A stretch of DNA of 44,894 bases, taken from positions 5,421 through 50,314 of the forward strand of contig JAAMXY010004143.1 in the NCBI GenBank assembly GCA_019677205.1, read 5' to 3'. The notes beneath the pieces are model-generated. The model saw nothing but the letters and a program-made list of their open reading frames with translations, was not told the DNA's origin and did no database searches. Shown one piece after another: positions 1-8,552 of this stretch; within the stretch, counting starts at the first letter, position 1, and each line of letters begins with the position of its first letter. The translations under genes and the position numbers were made by a program. The stretch comes from Pinguiococcus pyrenoidosus. Taxonomy: Eukaryota; Sar; Pinguiophyceae; Pinguiochrysidales; Pinguiochrysidaceae.

Positions 1-56
1 TTGGATTCAGAGTCGGATTCGGAGTCGGATTCGGATTCGGATTCGGATTCGGATTC
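1..56. repeat. GGATTC-type hexanucleotide repeat
   Basis: About nine imperfect copies of a 6-bp unit (ggattc, with gagtcg variants) run from the window edge to about 56. It reads as Asn-Pro on the minus strand, which is the coding strand of the gene I call, and as Ser-Asp on the plus strand. Confidence 0.8.
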
Positions 57-460
57 CCTCGCACTGGCAGCGGCGGCTCCGGAGACGGCGTCTCCGGGGC
101 TTTGGCGGGCGAGAAAGGGTCGGAAAACTCCATGCCAGCCGCCTCCACTAGATCCTGATAGTTGCTGCGCACTTTGGGGCCCTCCACCTCCCCATCGGAG
201 TCCCAGTCGCTGCGCAAGGCGGCCGAGAGGTCCGCGGATGGCGGGGGAGGCGCGGCCGGTTGTGGGGCAGCAGCGTCCGACTCGGTCGCAGGCTGCTCAG
301 CTGCCCACTGCTCCAGCACCTGCAGGGTGTCTGCACTTTGCGGCGCTTTTGCGGCGGAGTTGGGCTCATCGTCGCCCACTAAAGCCATGAGCATGTTCAC
401 CAGATCGTCTTTGGATTCTGCGTCGTCGGCGTCGCCGGCCGTCTCGTTCTTCTCCGCCAT
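1..460 (-). CDS. Acidic low-complexity protein, 3' end off the window
   Basis: I read an open frame of 153 codons on the minus strand, from an ATG at 460-458 to the window edge without a stop, so the gene is cut off at its 3' end. The product starts MAEKNETAGDADDAESKDDL and is rich in Asp, Glu, Ala and Pro. A moderately hydrophobic segment (DLVNMLMALVGDD) lies near residues 18-30. The distal part is Pro-rich and ends in an Asn-Pro dipeptide repeat encoded by a hexanucleotide repeat. I recognise no domain. The composition, GC-rich third positions and the short AT-richer region upstream of the ATG support a real gene. The opposite strand also reads open here as Ser-Asp repeats, which I consider a mirror of the repeat. 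No function is proposed. Confidence 0.5.
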   Translation of the reverse strand, partial: MAEKNETAGDADDAESKDDLVNMLMALVGDDEPNSAAKAPQSADTLQVLEQWAAEQPATESDAAAPQPAAPPPPSADLSAALRSDWDSDGEVEGPKVRSNYQDLVEAAGMEFSDPFSPAKAPETPSPEPPLPVRGNPNPNPNPNPTPNPTLNP

Positions 461-870
461 TGCGGCCCTCCAGGACCCTCCCAGAGGTCCGCGAGACGCG
501 TAGAAGGGGAGAAAAAGCGGCGGAAAGAAAGCGGAAGACCTCTTAAACGCGCGCGAAACGAAGAATTCAGTGGAGTTCTCTCGGCTTTTTCGTCCCTTTT
601 CTTCCTTGGATCTTCAAATATTTTGGAAACTGTATATTAATATTACTATATTCAATTTGATACTCTTATTTTATAATTTTTGTCAACGCTCAAAGAAGAA
701 GTACTATGGCAAATAGCACTATAAAGGAGATAGGTTTTAAAATCCTAGTATTCATGGAAGTATATATCACAACCATTGATAAAACAAATATTTAAAATTC
801 ATGTCGCCACGTCTTCGACGAGATCCATCGCTTTTCTTCACGCGAAGAAAAGCGCGCCATTTCGGGCGCG
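461..870. other. Divergent intergenic region with an AT-rich island
   Basis: This 410-bp spacer separates the divergent ATGs at 460 (minus) and 871 (plus) and should hold both promoters. From about 600 to 805 the base composition changes sharply to strongly AT-rich in a genome that is otherwise GC-rich. The island holds a 29-codon ORF starting at about 706 that I do not recognise. It could be promoter DNA or a nuclear copy of organelle DNA. No TATA box can be assigned with confidence. Confidence 0.5.
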
Positions 871-1520
871 ATGGCCGCTTTGAGCTTGCACCTGCGCCAG
901 AACGGTGTGCAGGTAGGTCAGGAGACTGGGTGGGCAGCTTCGGCAGGTTTCTCAGCCGAGTCCACAACGCCACAGACCTTGCGCTACGAAACCGCGGTGC
1001 CGGAGCGCGGGGCCAGTCGGCTCAATGTGGCCCCCGAGGAGGTCAAGAGCGACAGAGCGGCCGTGGTGGGCCAATTTGAGTATACTGGCAGGTATGTGGC
1101 GCCTTCCTTCCCGCTTTTGCGCCTGGGTTGGGGGGTGTAAGCGCGGGAACTCCTAGGCACGACGACGGGCTGCTGCCGCGGCTGAAGGAAGACGGCCTTT
1201 ACGCGGGCCTGCTGGACGCCATTGAGCACGCGCGAAAGCAGACGGATCGACATTTGACGAGAGGTGAGAAGGAAAAGAAGGAAGAGGCCATCGGACCTAG
1301 GACTCCTCTGTGATGGACTGATCGGATCCTTCTGTCTCGGCGGAAAGTGATCGAAGCGGAGGCCAAAGAGAGAGAAGCAAAAGCCAAGGAGAAGGAAGAG
1401 GAAGGGAAAAGGTCCGCGAAGGAAGAGGAAGGGAAAAGGTCCGCGAAGGAAGAGGAAGGGAAAAGGCCCGCGAAGAAAGAGGAAGGGAGAAGGCCCGCGA
1501 AGAAAGTGAAGACGGGCTGA
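871..1520 (+). CDS. Small conserved-looking protein with Lys/Glu repeat tail
   Basis: Exons 871-1091, 1157-1263 and 1348-1520 join in phase to give 166 residues. The introns are 65 bp (GTATGT...CTAG) and 84 bp (GTGAGA...AAAG). The N-terminal two thirds look globular (for example VGQFEYTGRHDDGLL, then DGLYAGLLDAIEHARKQTDR across the first junction). From about residue 110 the chain is a highly charged helix with four 9-residue repeats of the type KEEEGKRSA, ending RRPAKKVKTG. The Lys-rich tail would suit a nuclear or nucleolar protein. I considered a GON7-like KEOPS subunit because of a similar size and layout, but the similarity is too weak to name it. Its promoter is shared with the gene to the left. 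Confidence 0.6.
1390..1505 (+). repeat. 27-bp in-frame tandem repeat
   Basis: Four near-identical 27-bp units rich in purines on the plus strand encode successive KEEEGKR(S/P)AK blocks in the C-terminal tail of the 871-1520 gene. The unit length is a multiple of three, so changes in copy number keep the frame. Confidence 0.8.
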
Positions 1521-1611
1521 AGGAAAAGGATTTGGAGTGCTTCTCCGACGGTGACTCCGTCGCAGATGCCAAGCGACTGCTGGCTGCCGACTGGTGTCTC
1601 GACGGTGACCG

Positions 1612-4600
1612 TCATATCTCGGTCCGCTTGCTGCGCGATATGGCGTTCATTGCCCGCTGCGACTCGATGTCCTTCTGCAGCCGGTCTCTTGCTCGCTGCC
1701 GTAGCTTCTCCGTGTACTTGGAGCCGACGCGCTGCAGCGGCGGCGCTACCTCCCTCAGCGCCAAGTTCGCATTCGGCAACCCCGCCTGCGGCCTGGAGCG
1801 CTGCTGCGACCGCGCCGCGACTGCAAGGCCCGGCAACACCTCGAAGGCCAGATACGCCAACGCTGTGTCCCGCAAAGGCCGGGGCAGCAGGTTGTCCTTG
1901 ACGAACTTGTTCGCGTTGATGAGCGCCTCGGATCCCCTATCCGGAACGCGCTCCTCCTCGGACGCTGCCTTGGAAGCGACCATCACCAGCTCCGCCAGCT
2001 TCTTCGCAACCCTCGCTGCTTCCACGTCCTCCTCCGACGGCTCCGTGAAGCGCTGGAGCGGCCCGAGTGGGACCGGGGACGGCAACGGCAGGCCGGCAGC
2101 CGCCTCGATCACCTTGTTGATCGCTTCCCTCGCCACGGCATCGGTGATGCGGACCCCTTCCGACACCAGCACGTCTTCCAAGTACGATCCCTCTTCCCCG
2201 AAGGCATTGTTCAGAAACTCCTGGAGAACCCGCGCTTGCTTCTCTGCGCTGACATCGTCGAGGATGACGGCCGAGCGGTCCTTGAAGTTGTTGTAGCCGT
2301 CAATGAGGTCATCAAGCTTCTCCACATCCAAGGGCGGCGCAGGAGCACCCACTTGCGCCAAGACCTGCTCAGAAGAAAGGTCGCGAGAAAGGTGGGCGTT
2401 AGGTCGGCCACCCAGCCAAGCAAGACTTCTTCCATTCCTCCTCCTCTTTGCCCCAGCCAGAACAGAAAGACAAAGGACCGAAAGACAGAAAAAAAAGAGA
2501 GAGAGAAAAGGAACAGAACAGCATATCCTTACCGCCGACTCCTCTTCCCGCTGCAGCTCGTCCCCGTAGAGGAAGATCTCCAACGCCTCCTGAAGCTGGC
2601 GGTCGTCCTTCGTGGCTGGTCCGAGCAGGCGGCGGCACAGATACGGAAAGCACGCGTCCACGATGGAATAGCTCGGGTCCAGCCGCAGTCCCAGCCCTTC
2701 CAGCGTGCTGAAGGCCCTCAAGATGAGCGCAAAGTACGGAGGAATCTGCAGCGGATACTTCTTCCCCAGCTCGCGGAGCTCGTCGCCGACGCCGTCGAGA
2801 CTGGTGCGGTCCATTCGATCGAAGGCCGCCGTGCCGCCGCCCTTGCTGACCTGGCTGAGCACCTCCGCGATGATGGGCGCGACGATCTTGCGGTTCTCCT
2901 CGTTCTCGCTCAGCTCCTTGTCCAGGAATCCAAGTGCTATGAGGTCCTCCAGCGTCTTGCCGAACTGCTTCGACGAAAGGTGGGACACGTATTTGATCAT
3001 GGCGTTCTGCTGCTCCCTGGTGATTTCCGTCATCAGGCCGCAGTCCAGAATCCCGATGCGGCCATCGTTCAGCAGCAAGAAGTTGCCGGGGTGCGGGTCG
3101 CTGTGCAGAAAGCCGGTGTCCAGGAGCTGCGCCAGGTACACGTTGAGGAGGACGCTGATGTACGTCTGGACGCGCTCTTTCTCGGCCGGGTCCGAGACGT
3201 CCACACTCGTAATTTTCACTCCCTCGATCCATTGGGTCACGAGCGTGTGCCGCGTCGATCGGAAGACCTCGGGCACCTTCACCACATCCGCCAAGTCCTC
3301 GACGCTCTGCAGGTCGTCGGACAGGCGGGAGGTGGAGCGGGCCTCGCGGTTGTAGTCCAGCTCGTCGATGAAGCGCGCGCCGTACACGTCGATCACCTGG
3401 ATGGTGCTCAGGCAGTTGCGGCCGACCCGCGACTCGGGACCGGCGATCTTCGCTATCAGGCCAAGGATGCTCCTGCTGACGATCAGATCGCGGGTGCAGG
3501 TCTCCAGCAGTCCGGGGCGCTGCACTTTCACCGCCACGTCGACTTCCTCGCCGGAAGGCGTGCGGTACGTCGTCTTGTACACCTGGCCCAGGCTGGCGCT
3601 GGCGATGGGCTTATCAAAATCGCGGCGCGGGCCAAAGACGTCCTCGACGCGAGCGCCAAGCTCTTCCTCCAGGATGGCAACGGCGACCGCGCTGTCAAAC
3701 GGCTCCACGCCGTCCTGCAGCTTTGCGAGGTACTGCGGATAAGGCTCGGGCAAAAAGTCCGGCCGAATGCTCAGGGCCTGGCCGATCTTGACGAACGCCG
3801 GGCCGAGCTGCGTCAGCGCCTCCACCAGCTCCTGCGCGCGCTTGGGTGCTTGCTCCGCGGCTCCTTCCTTGCTCCTGACGTTGTAGTCGTAGATGATGCG
3901 TGCTGCCACCCCTCCTGCGATCAGGAAGAGCTGGAACTGCCGGAAGGCCACGAACAGGATGCGCTTCTGGAAGTATCTGGTCACGGCCTCGGGCTCGAAC
4001 GTCGTGGGAAGTCCCTCCGCGATGGCCGCCCGCTCCCGTTCCAGCGACTTCACGGTGTCGCTGGAGTTCTTCACCGGCTTGGAGGACAGAAGCGACGCCA
4101 CGGAGACCAGCAGGAAGAGAGTGAGGATGGGAATCCCCACGGCCAGCGCAACGTTCCTGCTCTCCTCGGTGGCGAGCAGGTCCTGGCCTCGTTGCACTAC
4201 ATCCGTCACAGGCTGCGGCAGCTGCCCTTCCAACGCCACGAGCTTTTCAGAGAGTTCTGTAGGAGAGGCAAAAGCGCTGAGAACGTAAAGTGCAATCGTC
4301 TTTCACCCCAAAAAGATGACCCTTTCCCCTTCCGACGGCCTTCCGCAACTCGCTCTCTTCAGCAGAATCTGGACCTTTTCATGAAGACCTCATTCGCCTC
4401 GAGCCTCGCACGACTCTCACATCACTCTTGCTCTCTTCTCTCGCATCAAAGTAGTTTTCGGCCCCCAATGACGCAACAACACCGCCTATATTCCGTCCAA
4501 AACCCCGGCAAAGAAGCCGCAAGGGCCTCTTCGTTCGCGCGTCTTCTCCAAGCTCCTCCGCCATCCCGGCTGTTCTGGGCACCCAAGGCACCCAGACGTA

Positions 4601-4686
4601 CCCGAGAAGTCCGGGCGCTCGAAGGAAGTCAAGAGCTGCTGCGCCGTCTGCGGCAGAGGCGGCAGCGTCCTTCCCAGAAGCTGCAT
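1612..4686 (-). CDS. ABC1/ADCK/UbiB family atypical kinase (plastid-type)
   Basis: Exons (minus) 4686-4602, 4256-2533 and 2364-1612 join in phase to give 853 residues. The first exon gives MQLLGRTLPPLPQTAQQLL, a possible targeting leader. A membrane-type segment (VGIPILTLFLLVSVASLL) follows near residue 65. ABC1 signatures are clear: KxGQ in FVKIGQALSIRPDF, the Ala-rich loop as ASASLGQVY, the lysine in VAVKVQRP, and HSDPHPGNF followed by DCG. The family uses this kinase-like fold in prenylquinone and lipid metabolism in mitochondria and plastids. The metal-binding motif reads DCG where DFG is usual. The second intron (2365-2532, 168 bp) is a multiple of three with no stop. If retained it would add a 56-residue hydrophobic insert, but GTAAGG and CTGAGCAG ends plus the loss of homology argue that it is spliced. 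The C-terminal 250 residues are helical and not recognised. Confidence 0.9.
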
Positions 4687-5596
4687 TTGGCCGGAATTGG
4701 GCGCGAGAGCCGCAGAAGGGACCTGAGAGAGCGCTTCAAAGCGCCACTCTACTCAGTGTCGATATCAGTGGTACCACTGTCCACTTTGCGGCTGCAAACG
4801 CACTGAGCAGCTTTTCCGGTCAAGCGCGCCAACACCAAGACGTGGCGTCGAGAGGGAAAGCCAGCTAGCGCCCAGGATCGATCTTGGGTGGTGGGCGGAT
4901 GGGAAGCTGCTTGAAAAAGGTGCTTCTCACGTATCATTTTAGCACCCACGGAGTATTGGATGATCTGCCTTGCGGACCAAACGCGTGTTTTGAAGTTGGA
5001 GACCCACGAAAGCTAACCTGGCAGCCCATTCCGATTGCAGAGAGGCCGGAGCCACTGTTGAAACGTCGGACGTGGCGACCTCCATCGTCGATTCTCGGCG
5101 CCGTCGCGAGAATCGAATAAAGGAGGACATGGAGAATGATGTGTTCTTGACTGGCTAGGTGCAGGTGATTGTGAGCTTCGAGAGATGCTCCTCCGTCCAG
5201 GTCGCTGAGGTTTGTGAGGAGCTTGGCCGCGACGCCTCCGACTCTCATCCCCTAGCGCCTCAAGCTCCTCCGGCACGACAAGCGGAGCATTTCGGCTTCG
5301 AGTGCAGCGACCTGATGACATGCATGACGATGAGATACCAGAGCAGCGCGATCCGCGACTGGAGATGTCACTGGCGCGTAGAGGGAGGGCAAAATGCCGT
5401 CCTCTCGGCGCAGTTCAAACGCTGGCAGGGAGCAACGGCGAAGGTTTTTTTATTTTGATCAAAGCAGGACCATACACCGCTTGGTCGGTAGAATTTATGG
5501 GTGTCACACGCTTCCGCCCCGTGTCTATGTGATAATCTATATGTCTCTGTTGCTGTAGCAAAGCTACCAGAACCTAATTTCGCTGCAGGTCGAGCG
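4687..5596. other. 910-bp region without a resolved gene
   Basis: The stretch lies between the divergent ATGs of the ABC1 kinase (4686) and the PDCD2 homologue (5597). Several short frames look partly protein-like. On the minus strand one of 63 codons starts at 5130 (MSSFIRFSRRRR...). On the plus strand a frame covers about 5290-5460 (...DDMHDDEIPEQRDPRLEM...). I could not join any of them into a model with consistent phase, start and stop, so I call no gene. Promoters for the two flanking genes should lie here. Confidence 0.4.
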
Positions 5597-7103
5597 ATGA
5601 GTGTCTTGTTGGGCGTTCCAAAGCGGGGCACGCTTAAGACAGCCCCTTCTGCTCCTACCGCCTCCTACGTAGGGGGCCGCCCAGTCTTTCTGAGGCCTCC
5701 CAGATGGCAAGAAGCGCCGCGATGTGGCGTTTGCAGCGCTGACTTGGCTTTTGTCGCCAAAATCTACGCTCCCATCGATGATGCAAGGGCTCTTTTCGTG
5801 TTCGCCTGTCGTCGCGGCTCGTGTACTCCCAATCCAGCTGCCTGGTAGAGTGGCGACGTCACCCCAGCCGAGAAAGAAAGCTTTGCACCGGTGCCCTCAC
5901 GCTCCATCCATCTTCCAGGCATGTTCTTCGGCAAAATGCAACGTCAGCCCCTCCGGAACAGCCTCAAAGGGCGCCCTCGCCGCCGCCTGCGCCTGACGTA
6001 GCCGCACCAAGTGCATGGGGAGGTCCAGAATGGGGAGGGGGAGCGTCGTGGGGACAAGCCAGCGCTTCTGACGACCAGATCGAGCAGCTTTTCTCCGAGC
6101 TTGAGCGAAGCTCTGCGGCCAAGGCAGCCAAGAAGCCAGCTCCGCAGCACAAGGCAAAGCAGACCCAGCAGGAATTTACGCAGGAGGTCTTCCCCTGCAC
6201 AGAGATGGAGATTCTGGTGCGCTTTCTACCCCCGGAAGAGCCAGCACCGGCACCAGCAAACTCCCACCTAAGCAATGCTTCTCTCGTGTTCCACAGGAGG
6301 AGCCCGAAGACGCAAGAGCGGGAGACCAAGATGCGGACCGGGAGATCCTAGCCAAGGCGCTGCGATTCTTGGAGACCGAGGAGGATACCACCACACGAGA
6401 TGTCGTGCGAAAGGCTATCGAGAGTGCGGCCGGCAGCGCCGATGCCACGAGCAGTGGAGCCTTTCGTTGTGAACGGGAAGGAAGGAACGATGACGACGAC
6501 GACGATGACGATGATGATGATGACGACGAGGAGGATGATGATGACGACAAGCATATCGGTGCCATGGAGGTAGACAGGAGCAGGCGAGAAGGCGCCGGTG
6601 GAAGGCAGAGAAGCACCGAGTCTTTCCGCGGCAGACCGAAGCCGAAGGGGGCCGCAAGAAACTTCCAGCAGCGGCTGCAGCGGGCGCCCACGCAGCTTCT
6701 GAGATATGAATGGGACGGCCAGCCCTTGCTGGGAGCGGCGGTTGGTCTGCCGGATACCTCAAGCTGGACTTGTCAACAGTGCGGTGCGGCGATGGGATTC
6801 GAATGCCAGCTCATGCCCAATGTGCTCAACGTCTTGGCCGTCGATGCTGGGACGCACCTTCCAGAAGAGGTGCTCCAGGTGAAGGGCATTGCGGACGTAG
6901 TGATAGAGGAAGGGGCAAAGGGGAGGCGCATCCTTCGTCCCACGCCACAGCTGGCCGAGGGCAGCAAAGGAGTGAACGGAGAGGTGCCGAAGCTTGAGTT
7001 GCGATATTGCGGAGACTACATGGACTTCACGACGGTGTGTATTTACAGTTGCTCGAACTCTTGTCAGGCAGAAGGAGCCGAACGAGTCTTTGTTCAGCCG
7101 TGA
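5597..7103 (+). CDS. PDCD2 / TSR4 family protein
   Basis: Exons 5597-5844, 5919-6216 and 6297-7103 join in phase to give 450 residues. The introns are 74 and 80 bp. The N-terminal PDCD2 half is visible as MSVLLGVPKRG, YVGGRPVFL, the Cys pair CGVCSADLAFVAKIYAP and FVFACRRGSC, continuing across intron 1 as WHVLRQNA, as in the family. The C-terminal PDCD2_C domain has LLRYEWDGQPLL, WTCQQCGAAMGFECQLMPNVL, YCGDYMDFTTVCIYSC and a terminal ERVFVQP. Known members (yeast Tsr4, animal PDCD2) act as dedicated chaperones for ribosomal protein uS5 during 40S assembly. Between the two halves lies a low-complexity linker with 20 consecutive acidic residues (6489-6548). The start was chosen because VLLG normally follows the initiator closely. 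There is no MYND finger between the halves. Confidence 0.88.
6489..6548 (+). repeat. GAC/GAT/GAG trinucleotide run coding 20 acidic residues
   Basis: This is an imperfect trinucleotide repeat inside exon 3 of the PDCD2 homologue that encodes 13 Asp, 2 Glu and 5 Asp. Mixed GAC and GAT codons suggest that it is kept at the protein level and is not a fresh expansion. Confidence 0.85.
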
Positions 7104-8552
7104 CGCGGAGGGTCGACAAGGGCAAAGAAGAAGAAGACATTCATAGTAGAATCCACACGCATTTGGTTCTTCAAGCAATCACCCCTCCGGGCAGCCCGCA
7201 GGGCTTCTCCCCAAAGATGCTCTTGCAGTTGAATGCTGAAAACGATTTCCAAGGCGTGGACTGCAGATCCGGACATCCATGGGAAGGACGGAGATCGGCC
7301 GAGGAGGTGACGGCGGAAGATGTCCATCAACTGGCCCACACCGAAGGTTTCTGTCCGAAGCTTTAATCTGTCGGATACTGGTTTGTTGAGACGTATGAGC
7401 GGATGTCGTCGTCTGCGGAGAGGCGCCTCCAGGACCTTGAGTTGAGTTGCTTTGTGCAAAGTTCGTCGGTCGGCCGGTCGGCGTCGGTCGGCGCCGTGTG
7501 TCGAAAGTTGAAAGCGAAGGATGCAATGGCGCACAGAGTTAAGGGTCGCCCTCGGGGACCAGGTCCCACAGTTTCCGAGTGGAAGAAGAAGAAGAAGAAA
7601 GGGGACTTCCGTAGTTGGGCAGTTGGAGGCGCACGTGCACGACGCTCTGCGGGTCATCGCGTGACCTCCGTGCGTGACCAGCTATCACCAAACATCGTGG
7701 GACAAGGGTCCGTTGCAAAAACGGATCGTTAAGTTGAGCCTCCCTTGTTAGATCTCGTGGAACTTGCCAGAAAAGTGATGCTTCTTCGGCTTTCCAGCAG
7801 GCACCTAGCACCAGCTACCAAATGTCTTTCCATCCTATGGCAGGTGGAAGAGATAGAAAAGCGTCAGTGCCGATTGATCGAGGCGACTATTGGTCCAGCT
7901 CAGCGCGCGCTAGCGTTTCCGCCGGGATGATTCGTGGTGCACAGCCGCCCTGGATCCGTCGCTGGGCCTATGAGAACACGCTTCGGGACTAGGTTTCCCG
8001 GTCTCATGGACCTTATCAAGCTATTGATCCTTTCGTGGATGCTACGCTGCTTGGCCATGGTGCTGCAAGCGTGACTGGTTTCATGCTGATCTGTGTTCCA
8101 TCTCATCGTATCTACACGTTAGTGCTGCAGCTCGATCGGCAGCGCTGGACCATCCCGGAAACGTCGCTATATCACACGCCCCCTGGACAGACCGTTGGCA
8201 AGTGTTCTATGGCGCGTTCAGCCAGTACGTCGCGTCAGCCAGTGAGCGCCGGCCGGGATCGGCACGGGGTCAGCCTACAGCGGGCGCACCGCTTCCGAGC
8301 CGGAATGGGGGGCAACTATCAGCCACATTGGCGCTACCCGCCTCCTTCCCGGCCGCCTGCCGCGCCCCAAGTGCGCTAGACGTGGCGAACGGAGCGTAAG
8401 TGACAGGTTTCGAGCTCCGGCGTGAGAGGGGGGCTTTTGCGCCGCTTCGGGAGCGCGTCTACCGAGCCACAGGATACGCGAACCGCGGCTCGGAACACCA
8501 GCAAAACGCCGCGTCGCCGAAGCGCCTCTTCAGCAAAGGCTTGGCTGCGCAG
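7104..8552. other. 1.45-kb region without a resolved gene
   Basis: This lies between the PDCD2 homologue stop and the giant receptor start, both on the plus strand. It holds the PDCD2 3' UTR and the promoter of the giant gene. Short plus-strand frames with protein-like composition occur at about 7130-7366 (ends LAHTEGFCPKL), 7822-7992 and about 8175-8399. None can be joined with confidence. A GTCGG-type pentamer repeat sits at about 7466-7493. No RNA gene was recognised. Confidence 0.4.
7822..7992 (+). CDS. Possible small ORF, 56 residues
   Basis: The ORF runs from ATG at 7822 to TAG at 7990. The peptide begins MSFHPMAGGRDRKASVP and ends PPWIRRWAYENTLRD, with a balanced, Trp/Tyr-containing composition unlike a random frame. 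The same frame reads open again past the TAG to 8379, so this may be one exon of an unresolved gene, a readthrough, or a decayed copy. No family is recognised. Confidence 0.22.
   Translation: MSFHPMAGGRDRKASVPIDRGDYWSSSARASVSAGMIRGAQPPWIRRWAYENTLRD

Noticed and set aside
2236-4806. 856-codon plus-strand frame opposite the ABC1 kinase
   Set aside because: It is a mirror of the GC-rich kinase exon: very rich in Leu, Arg, Val and His, with no domain. The minus strand carries all ABC1 motifs in order.
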